From assembly GCA_963851085.1 (NCBI GenBank), contig CAWKNX010000012.1, positions 1 through 64,000 of the forward strand: a stretch of 64,000 bases of DNA, in the 5' to 3' direction. Below the pieces are notes generated by a model. It was not told the origin of the DNA and searched no databases. It saw only the letters and a program-made list of their open reading frames with translations. The DNA is from DATFVJ01 sp963851085. GTDB taxonomy: Bacteria; Actinomycetota; Actinomycetes; Streptosporangiales; Streptosporangiaceae. Below are positions 40,243 to 49,372 of this stretch, piece after piece (position 1 is the stretch's first letter; every line of letters begins with the position of its first letter). A program made the translations under genes and the position numbers.

Positions 40243-40821
40243 TCAGTGGGGTGCGCCGGCGTCGAGGTGGTCGAGGATGGCCCGCAGCACATCGACCAGC
40301 CCGGCGCGGAAGGCCGGATCGGTCACTGCCGCGCCCGGCCGGGCCGCCGCCCGTGCCAAGGGCAGATGACGGCAGGCCGGTTCGATGGCGGCGGCGCCCA
40401 CGTAGCCAAGCACCCGGGCGAGCGACTCCTGCGCGCCGGCCCCCCTGCCCTCGGCCGCCACATTGATCCAGGCGACCGGCTTGCCGTACATCTCACCGCC
40501 CCCGACCGTCCAGTCGAGCAGGTTCTTGAGACTGCCGGGCAACCCGCCCGCGTACTCGGGGGTGCAGAACAGTACCGCGTCCGCCGCCGCGATCTGCTGC
40601 CGCAGCCCGGCCGCGGCCGGCGGCAATGGCTCGCGATCGTCGTCGGGGTTGAAGGCCGGCAGGTCCGCAAGGCCCGTGTACAGCGTGGCGTTCACCCACT
40701 CGGGCGCTACCGCCAGCAGGGTCCGAAGAGCGGCGGTGTTGGTGGAAGCGCCGCGCGTGCTGCCCGAGACAAGCAGGATCCGTGCCTGCCGGGCCACCAC
40801 GTTGCCCTCCCAGTCAGCCAT
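40243..40821 (-). CDS. NAD(P)H-dependent FMN reductase family protein
   Basis: A 192-residue flavodoxin-fold reductase. The FMN phosphate loop is LLVSGSTRGASTNTAALRTL, and the second flavin motif is CTPEYAGGLPGSLKNLLDWT followed by GKPVAWINVAAEGRGAG. These enzymes reduce FMN, quinones or azo compounds. ATG 40821 is preceded by GGAGG six bases away, a clear start. No neighbour suggests the acceptor. Confidence 0.92.
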   Translation of the reverse strand: MADWEGNVVARQARILLVSGSTRGASTNTAALRTLLAVAPEWVNATLYTGLADLPAFNPDDDREPLPPAAAGLRQQIAAADAVLFCTPEYAGGLPGSLKNLLDWTVGGGEMYGKPVAWINVAAEGRGAGAQESLARVLGYVGAAAIEPACRHLPLARAAARPGAAVTDPAFRAGLVDVLRAILDHLDAGAPH

Positions 40822-40899
40822 GTCACCTCCACCTCCACCTCGCATGCGCCAACCACGCCGCGGGCCCGGATAATCCGCCATGAAACCGATGACCGCGGG

Positions 40900-41003
40900 T
40901 AGCGCTGGCCGCCGATCCCGCGCGCGGTCGCGGCCGGCGACGGCATCCGCTAGCGCTGGCCGCCGATCCCGCGGTCGCGGTCGCGGCCGGCGACGGCATC
41001 CGC
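40900..41003. repeat. 51/53-bp tandem duplication
   Basis: TAGCGCTGGCCGCCGATCCC starts a 51-bp unit at 40900 and again at 40951; the second unit is two bases longer. It lies in the 490-bp gap upstream of the FMN reductase and the fusion flavoprotein, which otherwise holds no gene that I see. Confidence 0.9.
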
Positions 41004-41312
41004 TCCGGCGCAAACGGCCGCAAGCCGCACCGCAGATGATCCTTAACGGCTGCCGCGCGATGCCACGGACCGCCGATGGCCCAGCGGCCGCGGGCCAAGA
41101 CCGGCCCGCCGGGTAACTCCTTGTCTTCGCGGAAACGTCGGCCGCGCCGGACGAGCGGGCGTGGCCGCAGGCAGGCACGCGGGGAGCCGTCTTCGGCGGC
41201 GGGGGTTGAACAAGGAACCGAGGCCTTCTTAACGTGAGCGTGTGCCCGTGCCCCGCGGCACGGCGCGGCGCGGGGCGGGGCGGACGGAAGTGATCTTTTA
41301 CGGGAGGCTGCC

Positions 41313-42977
41313 ATGCCGCGACCGGTCTTCTTCGTTGTCGCCGAGGACGGGAGCCGTCTCGACTCGCTGACCAGGGATCTGAACCGGCGCTACGACGCTG
41401 ACTATCGAGTCGTCGGCCTGGCCTCGGCCCGCACGGCGCTGACCATGCTGCGCGATCTCGCAAATGCTGGGACAGAGGTTGCCCTTCTTATCGCGGATGA
41501 GCGCATAGTGGAAATGAATGCCGTCGATTTCCTGGTGAGCGCGCATGATCTGCATCCGGGCGCCAAACGTGTGCTGCTCATTCAGCGTGGCGACTGGTCA
41601 CCGGCGCACCCTGTCGTTTGCGCGATGGCTCTGGGAAAGATCGATTACCATCTGTATACGCCTTGGTACCCAGAACGCATCCTGTATCCGGCGGTAAGCG
41701 AGTTCCTGGCGGCCTGGGACAAGTCGCGCGAACCGTCTTTCACCGTTTTCCGTATTGTCGGGCCGCCACGGTCCCCAAGCTCGCATCGGCTTCGCGACGT
41801 CCTGTCCCGCGCCGGCGTCCCGTACCGGTTCTTCGAGGACGACTCCGAGGAGGGCCGGAAACTGCTGCGAGAACTCCACATGGAGGGCGCCCGCGGGCCC
41901 GTGGCCGTGTCCAACGACGGCACCGTGCTCGTCGATCCGTCGCGAGCGGACCTCCTGGGCAAGCTCGGCTTCCGAACGAATCTAGACGTGCATGCCTGCG
42001 ATGTAGTCATCATCGGCGCCGGGCCGGCCGGTCTTGCCGCCGCGGTCTACGCGGCGTCGGAAGGGCTTGAGACGGTGGTATTTGAGCCGGCCGTGCCCGG
42101 CGGGCAGGCCGGTACGAGCTCATTGATTCGCAACTATCTCGGGTTCCCACGCGGCGTCAGCGGTGACGACCTCACCAACCGGGCTGTCGAGCAGGCGTGG
42201 CTGTTCGGAGCCAACATCGTGCTCACCCGGGCGGCCGGGCTGACGGCGCAAGGAACCGACCGGGTCGTGCATACGGCCGACGGAAGCGAGATCGCAGCCC
42301 GCGCCGTCATCATCGCCACGGGCGTCACCTGGCGGCGCCTTGGCGTTCCGGCGCTGGAGGCCCTGGTCGGTGCGGGCGTGTTCTACGGCGCCGCGGGAGC
42401 GGAGGCGCGCGCGATGGCAGGGCGAGACATCTTCGTCGTCGGTGCGGGTAACTCGGCCGGGCAGGCCGCGATCCACCTGGCCAAGTACGCGGCGTCTGTC
42501 ACGATGGTCGTGCGCGGCCCAGATCTCAGCTCCAGCATGTCCGAGTATCTGGTGACCGAGATCGGCAAGACCGCCAACATCGATGTCCGCCCACGCACCG
42601 AAGTGGTCGACGGTGGGGGCCGCAGTGGCCTCGAGACCCTGACGTTGCGGGACCAGGCGGGCGGTACCTCCGATGTCGTGCCCGCTTCCGCGCTGTTCCT
42701 GATGATCGGGGCGGTGCCGCGCACACAGTGGCTCGCGGGCAGCGTGCAGCGGGACGACCGGGGCTTCATTCTCACCGGGCCGGATCTGCACCGGGCCGGC
42801 GGACCGCCGACCGGCTGGCCGCTCGAGCGCCCGCCACTCCTTCTCGAAACGAGCATGCCAGGCGTCTTCGCGGCTGGGGACGTGCGGCACCGGTCCATTA
42901 AGCGGGTCGCGTCGGCGGTGGGTGGGGGCGCTATTGCCATTCAGCTTCTCCATGAGTACTTGCGCGACCAAGAATGA
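41313..42977 (+). CDS. response regulator receiver fused to thioredoxin reductase-like flavoprotein
   Basis: 554 residues in three parts. Residues 1-135 are a receiver domain (FFVVAEDGSRLDSL; possible phospho-acceptor Asp62 in LLIADERIV), but the switch Lys is replaced (HLYTPWYP instead of a KPW motif). Residues 145-220 look like a thioredoxin-type fold without CxxC. From 228 follows a thioredoxin-reductase fold: FAD motif VVIIGAGPAGLAAAVYAA, NADPH motif FVVGAGNSAGQAA and FAD end GVFAAGDVRHRSIKRVASAV. The redox CxxC of true thioredoxin reductases is replaced by VFYGAAGAEA. Fusions of this kind are known in actinobacteria but their role is not. An AGGAGG-less but purine-rich GGGAGG site precedes ATG 41313. 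Confidence 0.9.
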   Translation: MPRPVFFVVAEDGSRLDSLTRDLNRRYDADYRVVGLASARTALTMLRDLANAGTEVALLIADERIVEMNAVDFLVSAHDLHPGAKRVLLIQRGDWSPAHPVVCAMALGKIDYHLYTPWYPERILYPAVSEFLAAWDKSREPSFTVFRIVGPPRSPSSHRLRDVLSRAGVPYRFFEDDSEEGRKLLRELHMEGARGPVAVSNDGTVLVDPSRADLLGKLGFRTNLDVHACDVVIIGAGPAGLAAAVYAASEGLETVVFEPAVPGGQAGTSSLIRNYLGFPRGVSGDDLTNRAVEQAWLFGANIVLTRAAGLTAQGTDRVVHTADGSEIAARAVIIATGVTWRRLGVPALEALVGAGVFYGAAGAEARAMAGRDIFVVGAGNSAGQAAIHLAKYAASVTMVVRGPDLSSSMSEYLVTEIGKTANIDVRPRTEVVDGGGRSGLETLTLRDQAGGTSDVVPASALFLMIGAVPRTQWLAGSVQRDDRGFILTGPDLHRAGGPPTGWPLERPPLLLETSMPGVFAAGDVRHRSIKRVASAVGGGAIAIQLLHEYLRDQE

Positions 42978-43082
42978 CAGCGCTGGCCGTCCCAGGGCCA
43001 GGCCGGCCAGCGCCGGGCCGGGCTTGCGCAGATAGCGTGTTACTCGGGTGGAAACGTGCCGCAAGGCGTATGCTCTGTCGCC

Positions 43083-43985
43083 GTGGCGTGGAAGAAGACG
43101 GCGTACGAAATGGTGAACGGTGCGCTGCGGCGTACTGTAGGTTACGAACTGTGTCGGCCGGCTGGCCACCAGGCGCGGCGGCTATTGCCCCCGCGGGACG
43201 GACGCATGCTGGTGGCACCCGTGTTCATCTTCTCCGCGGCGCGGTCCGGGTCGACCCTGCTGCGGGCGATCATGGGCAGCCACTCCCGGCTGTACGCGCC
43301 CCCAGAGCTGCCCTTAGAGCATCTACGGGTGCGTGCGGAGACGCGGTGGATTCAGGCGTCCATGGAAGCTCTCAAGCTGACCGCTGACGACCTTGATCGC
43401 ATGTTGTGGGACCGCGTGCTTGCCGACGCCCTGGAGCGCAGCGGCAAGCCAACCATCGTGGCCAAGACGCCCGCCAACGTGCTGATCTGGAGGAAGATCG
43501 CGAACTGCTGGCCGGACGCCAGGTACATCTTCCTGCTGCGCCACCCAATGGCCGCGGTCACCTCCCTGCACGCCTCCTGGACCCCTGGGTGGTTTCCTGG
43601 CGAGTCCGGCAGCCTTGACGAAACCATCAGCAAGGCGCTGAAGTACCTGACCAAGGTTGACGAGGCGCGCCGCGAACTGCCAGGCCTCACCGTCCGCTAC
43701 GAGGACCTGACCGCCGACCCTGAGCGGGAGACCCGGCAGGTGTGCGCCTTCCTCGGCGTGCCCTTCGAGCCCGCCATGCTGGACTACGGCCAGTTCGCTC
43801 ACAACAAGTTCGCGCCCGGCCTCGGCGACGCCTCGGTCAAGATCCGGTCCGGCCGCGTCCAGCCCTCGGTGCCGCCGCCACGGCTGGCTGACATCCCGGA
43901 TGCGCTGGCAGACGTCTGCGCCGCCTGGGGCTACCAGGACGCCGCACCAGATCCCGCTGCCGGATCTTCTGTGCACAGTGAGTAG
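43083..43985 (+). CDS. PAPS-dependent sulfotransferase family protein
   Basis: A 300-residue sulfotransferase. The 5'-phosphosulfate loop is FIFSAARSGSTLLRAIMGSH, and the 3'-phosphate region is ARYIFLLRHPMAAVTSLHAS. The later LTVRYEDLTADPERETRQVC and a DASVKIRSGRV element are typical of the Sulfotransfer_3 group. I chose GTG 43083 (VAWKKTAYEMVNGAL) because relatives start close to this point; the frame opens at 43056. The acceptor is unknown, and no PAPS synthesis genes are nearby. Confidence 0.87.
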   Translation: MAWKKTAYEMVNGALRRTVGYELCRPAGHQARRLLPPRDGRMLVAPVFIFSAARSGSTLLRAIMGSHSRLYAPPELPLEHLRVRAETRWIQASMEALKLTADDLDRMLWDRVLADALERSGKPTIVAKTPANVLIWRKIANCWPDARYIFLLRHPMAAVTSLHASWTPGWFPGESGSLDETISKALKYLTKVDEARRELPGLTVRYEDLTADPERETRQVCAFLGVPFEPAMLDYGQFAHNKFAPGLGDASVKIRSGRVQPSVPPPRLADIPDALADVCAAWGYQDAAPDPAAGSSVHSE

Positions 43986-44198
43986 CCAGGCAGCCCGGCC
44001 GACCGGCTGCCTGATCTTTGCTTTGGCGTAGCGTCGTCACCTAAAATGCCTGGTGAATACGAGTGCACGAGGGTGCGGGGGGGGTGCGGGGTGCGGGGCC
44101 TCGCGGGAAACCGGCGGTAGAAGCCTCGGGTGAACGGGCGGGCAAAGCTGCTGCTCTCACCTGGGCTCTGGGAGGACCCGGCCGGGGCAGGGAACCCG

Positions 44199-44531
44199 CG
44201 AGCCGCCGGGTCGCCCGGCTGCTCAGCAGCTTCGTTAAAGACTGCCTTTCCAAACCCGGGATGCAGCAGCTTCAGCGCGACGAGGGCGGGCTCGCGTTCC
44301 GGCTGCTCACGCCGGCCCGGTACGGTTTCCACCCGCGGTTCGTGACGCTCGTGCGGGACCTGCTGGCCGAGGACGCGGCCGCGGGCCAGGCTCGAGTCAC
44401 CGGTGCCGCTGGAGGACCTGGCCTACACCGCCGTGCGGGTGGTCGAGTCATAACTGCACCGGGCCGCCATCACCGGTGAAGAGCCCGACGCCGACCGCGC
44501 CGCCCGCGTTCTGCACGCCCTGCTCCGCTGA
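44199..44531 (+). pseudogene. TetR-family (QsdR-type C-terminal domain) remnant
   Basis: FRLLTPARYGFHPRFVTLVR then DLLAEDAAAGQ is in one frame. VPLEDLAYTAVRVVES, an in-frame stop, and LHRAAITGEEPDADRAARVL then HALLR are in another. These match the ligand-binding domain of QsdR-like TetR proteins. The HTH domain is missing. Confidence 0.75.
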
Positions 44532-44678
44532 CACGCCTGCCGGTCACCCGGCAGGCTTCAATGGGTGCGCACGGTCGCTGGGACGGGTGGCGGTGCGATC
44601 ACCAGAGAATGTCGTCCACGTTGACGTTGGGGCTCGCGCCGCGCAGTAGCGCACACGGGCTCCAGCGAAGCGTGGCTT

Positions 44679-44733
44679 TCATGATCGCGGTAACTATTCC
44701 GCGAATACGGCCGAGAAGTTACCGCGATCATGA
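44679..44733. repeat. dispersed palindrome, copy D
   Basis: Arms TCATGATCGCGGTAACT and complement; total 55 bp, loop similar to copy C. It lies 148 bases after the TetR remnant. The remaining 300 bases up to the next gene hold nothing I can name. Confidence 0.95.
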
Positions 44734-45038
44734 AGCGCTGCCCGGCCAGCGGGCGCGCACGCCCCACGCCGCGGAATACCTGGGCAGCGCCCGCGATCAC
44801 CGGCGCCCCTCGCGGTCACGGCCTTGACATCACGGTTGCCGAGAGATTCATCCAGTCCTTTTCCAGACGACCCGCGGGCCGTCCTGCCGCTCCGTGGCAC
44901 GTAGGCCGGGCGCCAGGATGCTAGCTCGCCGGGTGCCCTCCTGGCCAGGCACCGGTGTGCCCGCCTGGCCAGACGGTGGGTGCGTAGGTCCGGTTAGATG
45001 GCCTTGGACCGCGCACGGCGGTCACAGAGAGGAACGCA

Positions 45039-45446
45039 ATGCCACTTGATGAGGATGCCATCCGCCTGGCCAAGGGCAAGAACCTCGCCACCGTCGTGAC
45101 CCTGATGCCCGACGGCCAGCCGCAGGCCCTGCTCACCTGGGTGGACAGCGACGGCGAGCATGTGCTCATCAACACCGAGCCGCAGCGGCAGAAGGCCCGC
45201 AACGTCCGCAGGGACCCGCGGATCACCGTACTGATCCACTCCGCGGACGACCCGTGGGACTGGGCCGAGGTGCGCGGCCGGGTCGTCGAGACGGTCAACG
45301 GCGACGAGGCGCGCCGGCATATCGACGAACTCGCGCGCAAGTATCTCGGCACCGACTACCGCAACCCGATCGGTCCGCAGGGGCGCGTCATACTCAAGAT
45401 CGCCGCGGACAAGGTGAACACGCCGACGCGGCTCGGCCGCCGGTAG
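45039..45446 (+). CDS. PPOX-class F420-dependent oxidoreductase (FDOR-B type)
   Basis: A 135-residue split-barrel protein. Diagnostic blocks are AKGKNLATVVTLMPDGQPQA, VDSDGEHVLINTEPQRQKAR, NVRRDPRITVLIHS, DPWDWAEVRGRVVE and IDELARKYLGTDY. The LINT-x6-K pattern is that of actinobacterial F420-binding FDOR-B proteins, which reduce varied small substrates. ATG 45039 is preceded by GAGAGGA. The substrate is not known. Confidence 0.9.
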   Translation: MPLDEDAIRLAKGKNLATVVTLMPDGQPQALLTWVDSDGEHVLINTEPQRQKARNVRRDPRITVLIHSADDPWDWAEVRGRVVETVNGDEARRHIDELARKYLGTDYRNPIGPQGRVILKIAADKVNTPTRLGRR

Positions 45447-45717
45447 CTGGCTCGGCCGGGGGGCGTGCCGCGGCGGGGCGGCCCGGGATGGGACAATGAT
45501 CCGTGCCCAGGCCACCCACCTCGCGAAGCGGGAAGCTCTGCTTCGCCATGGTCGCCGGATGCCGCGACAGCGGCAGACGCCGTCGTCGCGGCCGTCGGGC
45601 AGATCGCGCGGTTAAGGAACGCGCAGTGCGGATTCGCCGACGAGACCATCTCCAGGCAGCTTGTGGACCGGCCGTGACACGTGAAGCTTTGACCACCGCA
45701 ACCCGAGGTTCCGCCCA

Positions 45718-47124
45718 ATGAGCACGTCCAGCACCACGTCGGGAGCAGACCGCCTCGCAGCCACGACAGCCCGCCTCGCCGGCAAAGACACCGGCATCGA
45801 CGCCGCAGACGTCGACCTCCTCGCCGCGGCCGGCAGCGAGGGCGTCCTGTGGCAGCACGAGGACTTCGGGCTGGCCGGGCGCGGCGTCGCTCTGCGCATC
45901 GAGCTTCCCCGCGGTCTCACCGACACCGCTGCGGTGGCCGAGGTGGCCGAAAGCCTGGCCGCCATCCAACGCGGCGACGACGTGGCCGGACCGGGAACCG
46001 GGGCAGTAGCTCTCGGGGCCCTGCCGTTCGCGCGGGACGCACCCGGGGCGCTCGTCGTCCCTCGCGTGGTGATCGGGCGCCGCGACGACGAAGCCTGGGT
46101 CACCACCATCGCCGGCCCCGACGACGGCCCGTCGGCCGCCCGGCTGGCCGAGAAGATGGCCGCCGATGCCCTTGGCGGGTTCACCGATCCCCGGCCGGCG
46201 CCGAGCGCGTTCACCCTGACGTCGGTGATGGACCACGATGCCTGGGGCGGGCTCGTGGCCGGTGCCGTCGCCCGCATCGACGAGGGAGCGCTGGGCAAGG
46301 TCGTCCTGGCCCGTCAGGTCGACGTGACGGCCAATCGCCCGTTCGTAACCTCCGATGTCCTCTCCAGGCTGCTCGCCCTGTACCCGACGTGCATGGTCTT
46401 CAGGATCGATGGCTTCCTCGGCGCCAGCCCGGAACTGCTGATCGAGCGCCGTGGCGCCCACGTCGCCAGCCATCCCCTGGCCGGCACCATCGGCCGCAGT
46501 GGCGACCTGGCAACCGACGAGGCGCTCATCGCCGGGCTGCTCGCCTCGCCCAAGGAGCGCAGGGAGCACGCTTACGTCATCGAAGGTCTCCGCCGTACCC
46601 TAGGCCCGCTCTGCGACAGCCTGGACGTTCCCGACAAGCCCACGGTGCTCGAGTTGCGCAACGTGTCCCACCTGGCCACCCGCCTGAGCGGGGTGCTGTC
46701 CGCCGTCCCGGACGGGTCAGCCGAGCCGGATGGCAGCCGCAGCAACCCCGACCACGCCGGGGGCCAGTCAGTGCCGTCCGGGGCCGAGCCGGCACATCCC
46801 GGACTCCGTGTGCCCAGCGCCCTCCAGCTCGTGGCGAGGGTGCACCCCACGCCCGCGGTCGGTGGCACGCCCACCGACGAGGCGGTGGCCTACATCGGCG
46901 AGGTCGAGGGCTTCGACCGCGGCCGGTACGCCGGCCCGGTGGGCTGGATGGATGCCCGCGGTGACGGGAGCTGGGCCATCGGGCTCAGGTCGGCTGACGT
47001 AGACGGCCACCACGCTTCGATGTACGCCGGCGTCGGCGTGGTGGCCGGATCCCGCCCCCGGGCCGAGCTGGAGGAAACCCAATTGAAGCTGCAGGCTCTG
47101 CTCGCCGCTCTCGTCCGCCCCTGA
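45718..47124 (+). CDS. menF: isochorismate synthase
   Basis: Converts chorismate to isochorismate, the first step to menaquinone (or a siderophore). The 468-residue protein has the chorismate-enzyme C-terminal domain: GALGKVVLARQVDVTANRPF, CMVFRIDGFLGASPELLIER, SHPLAGTIGRSGDLATDEAL, KERREHAYVIEGLRRTLGPL, LQLVARVHPTPAVGGTPTDE and the end SMYAGVGVVAGSRPRAELEE. A hydrophilic insertion of about 35 residues (VPDGSAEPDGSRSNPDH...) lies before the HPTPAVGG motif. No other men genes are nearby, so the pathway is inferred from the actinobacterial norm. Confidence 0.92.
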   Translation: MSTSSTTSGADRLAATTARLAGKDTGIDAADVDLLAAAGSEGVLWQHEDFGLAGRGVALRIELPRGLTDTAAVAEVAESLAAIQRGDDVAGPGTGAVALGALPFARDAPGALVVPRVVIGRRDDEAWVTTIAGPDDGPSAARLAEKMAADALGGFTDPRPAPSAFTLTSVMDHDAWGGLVAGAVARIDEGALGKVVLARQVDVTANRPFVTSDVLSRLLALYPTCMVFRIDGFLGASPELLIERRGAHVASHPLAGTIGRSGDLATDEALIAGLLASPKERREHAYVIEGLRRTLGPLCDSLDVPDKPTVLELRNVSHLATRLSGVLSAVPDGSAEPDGSRSNPDHAGGQSVPSGAEPAHPGLRVPSALQLVARVHPTPAVGGTPTDEAVAYIGEVEGFDRGRYAGPVGWMDARGDGSWAIGLRSADVDGHHASMYAGVGVVAGSRPRAELEETQLKLQALLAALVRP

Positions 47125-47261
47125 GGTTGCTCCACAGAACGGGCAGATCCCGGCAGAACCAGAACGACCGGCCAGATCGGTGCTGTGTACGTGGTCCTCG
47201 CCGCGTTCGGGTCGCGGCCTGCCGGTGCGCCAGAGCCTGCTAGTCCCGGCCAGCGGCGGGC

Positions 47262-47475
47262 AGTCCGGTGAGTGCGTCATCCCGCTGGAGCTTGGCGGAA
47301 ACCCCGGATCAGTGCGGAATCTCTGGCCCGAGTCGCACCGGCGTCCTACACCAAGGACGGCGTCCAGGCCAGCCTGAACCACGCGGTCTGCGGCGGGCGG
47401 GTCCGGCTGGTTCCCGCTCAGCGGGCCATCGCCCGCGACTGGAAGACAGCCGGGCACGTGCTCGGCCTGAGATGA
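47262..47475 (+). pseudogene. remnant of an HNH-like small protein
   Basis: VIPLELGGNPGSVRNLWPES is in one frame, and DGVQASLNHAVCGGRVRLVP then AQRAIARDWK in another. Together they match the C-terminal half of small exported actinobacterial proteins with a DHLIPLELGG-NLWPE motif resembling HNH folds. The frame change and missing N-terminus make it non-functional. Confidence 0.6.
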
Positions 47476-47644
47476 ACAATCCGCCGCCCGGCGCGGACGC
47501 GGCCTGAAGCCCGCTGCGGCCATGGCGGGCAGGCCGGTCGCCGGGCAAACGGCCTATACTCGGCGCCGTGCCCAGAGCCGCAGCGGACGACAATCGGGCG
47601 CACGGGCTGCCCGGCCAGCCGCCACTCACGTGGCACACGCCGGG

Positions 47645-48040
47645 GTGCTGACCGTGGCCGGACCGGCGCATTTCATCCTGTACGTGGCAGACCAGGCCGC
47701 CGCGACGGCATTCTGGACCACGGTGCTTGACCATTCCCCGACACTCGACGTCCCAGGAATGACTGAGTTCGCGCTGGCTGAGGGGACCGTGCTCGGCCTG
47801 ATGCCGGAGGCCGGGATCAGGGCGCTGCTTGGTCCCGCGCTGCCCGATCCTGCATCGGCGCGCGGGGTACCTCGCTGCGAGCTGTACCTGGTCGTAGCCG
47901 ACCCCGGCGGGCACCATGCCCGGGCGCTGGCAGCAGGAGCGCGCGAGCTGTCGCCGTTGACCCAACGGACCTGGGGAGACGAGGCGGCCTACTGCCTCGA
48001 CCGGGACGGGCACGTCGTCGCATTCGCGAGCCGCCCGTAG
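47645..48040 (+). CDS. VOC-superfamily (glyoxalase-like) protein
   Basis: A 131-residue single vicinal-oxygen-chelate module (HFILYVADQAAATAFWTTVL, EFALAEGTVLGLMPEAGI, LYLVVADPGGHHARALAAGA, YCLDRDGHVVAFASRP). Proteins of this size act as dimers in isomerase, dioxygenase or resistance roles. The frame is open from 47522, but the family fold begins at GTG 47645 or 47654. Substrate unknown. Confidence 0.82.
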   Translation: MLTVAGPAHFILYVADQAAATAFWTTVLDHSPTLDVPGMTEFALAEGTVLGLMPEAGIRALLGPALPDPASARGVPRCELYLVVADPGGHHARALAAGARELSPLTQRTWGDEAAYCLDRDGHVVAFASRP

Positions 48041-48164
48041 CAGCCGTAGGCCGATCGCCGCAGGGGTCAGATGCCACCCGGCGCGGACCACTGCCGCACC
48101 AGCTCCCCGGCGTCCAACATGCGAGCGTCGGCGAGAGCTGACCCAATGACGGGAGCTGGGCTGA

Positions 48165-49322
48165 GTGGACGAGCGCGACCGTGACCACGGCGATCAGGGG
48201 CATGACCAGTGGCGCCGCGTGCGCCGGTATCTCAACGGCCACCGGCATGAGCTGACCCAAGCCGCCGATCACCTGTATCCCGACCTGGACCGGGTGCGGC
48301 CCACTTCGCTGCTCTGCCCGGCAGGCTGGCTTCCGCCAGAGCCGGTCAGCCTCACCGATGTCAAGCTGAAATGGACGCCGGAGGTGGCGCCGCCAAGGGT
48401 CGATGGGACCGGGCCACAGGCACAGGCCGTCCGGCCAGTGGGTGTCGGCGGGCGGCGATTCGCCGACTATGCCGACGCGCTGGCCGCGCTGGATCCGCCG
48501 CGGCTGCTTGAGAACAGGATCTGTTACCGCCTGACGAGCCTCACCTGCGGCGATGGCGCTGCCGCCATGACCTTCGGCCCGGGTACGTACTTCGCTGGGA
48601 TCAACGTGGGTGAGGCGGTCGCGCACGAATTCGCCGCCTGGCGTATGCGCGGGACCACGGCGCCGCGCCTGGCCGATCTCCCCCTGCGGGACCTCGTGGG
48701 CAATCCCGCGGATCTGGCGGGCCGGGCGGTCAACCCCGCGATCAGCATGCTGACACTGCGCAGGCACCGTGACGGCTCGATGACGTTCCTGCTGCACCAC
48801 CGTGACTCCGCCCAGGTGGTCCACGGCGGGGGCCTGTACCAGGTCATTCCCGTCGGAATGTTCCAGCCGTCCAGCGACACCGGCGCAGCGCCGCGCAACG
48901 ATTTTGACCTGTGGCGGTGTGCGGTACGGGAGTACAGCGAGGAACTTCTCGGCACCCCGGAGACCTACGGTGACGGCACCGGGGCGTTCGACTACCACGC
49001 CTGGCCGCTCTACCAGGCGCTGGCGAAGGCACGTGACGACGGTTCGCTCCGCTCCTACCTGCTCGGGACCGGTGTCGACCCGCTGTCACTCGCGGCCGAC
49101 ATCCTCGCCGTCACAGTCATCGACGCAGACGTGTTCGACGATGTCTTCGAGGGCCTGGTGGCCAGCAATACCGAGGGCAAGGTGCTCGGCCACGACACCA
49201 GCGGATTCGCCTTCACCCACGGCAACGTCGAACGCTTCGCCAGCCGCGAGCCCATGCAGGCCGCGGGCGCCGCCCTGCTCACCCTCGCATGGCAACACCG
49301 GGAGCAGCTCGCGTCTGGGTAG
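48165..49322 (+). CDS. hypothetical protein with a Nudix-like motif
   Basis: A 385-residue soluble protein. I do not recognise a named family. Features are a charged N-terminus (RRYLNGHRHELTQAADHLYP), LENRICYRLTSLTCGDGAAA, a core ISMLTLRRHRDGSMTFLLHH, VVHGGGLYQVIPVGMFQPSS and DLWRCAVREYSEELLGTPET. The last resembles a Nudix REx2EEL box preceded by a conserved Gly region. It begins at GTG 48165. It does not overlap neighbours and its codon use is normal, so it is probably real. Confidence 0.75.
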   Translation: MDERDRDHGDQGHDQWRRVRRYLNGHRHELTQAADHLYPDLDRVRPTSLLCPAGWLPPEPVSLTDVKLKWTPEVAPPRVDGTGPQAQAVRPVGVGGRRFADYADALAALDPPRLLENRICYRLTSLTCGDGAAAMTFGPGTYFAGINVGEAVAHEFAAWRMRGTTAPRLADLPLRDLVGNPADLAGRAVNPAISMLTLRRHRDGSMTFLLHHRDSAQVVHGGGLYQVIPVGMFQPSSDTGAAPRNDFDLWRCAVREYSEELLGTPETYGDGTGAFDYHAWPLYQALAKARDDGSLRSYLLGTGVDPLSLAADILAVTVIDADVFDDVFEGLVASNTEGKVLGHDTSGFAFTHGNVERFASREPMQAAGAALLTLAWQHREQLASG

Positions 49323-49372
49323 TCCAGCCGCTCGTGCACGGCCACGGGCCTTGACCCGCCCCGGCTCACGAA

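Noticed and set aside
45394..46569. Minus-strand 391-codon frame opposite menF
   Set aside because: It is a complement frame of a conserved gene with no protein-like motifs.
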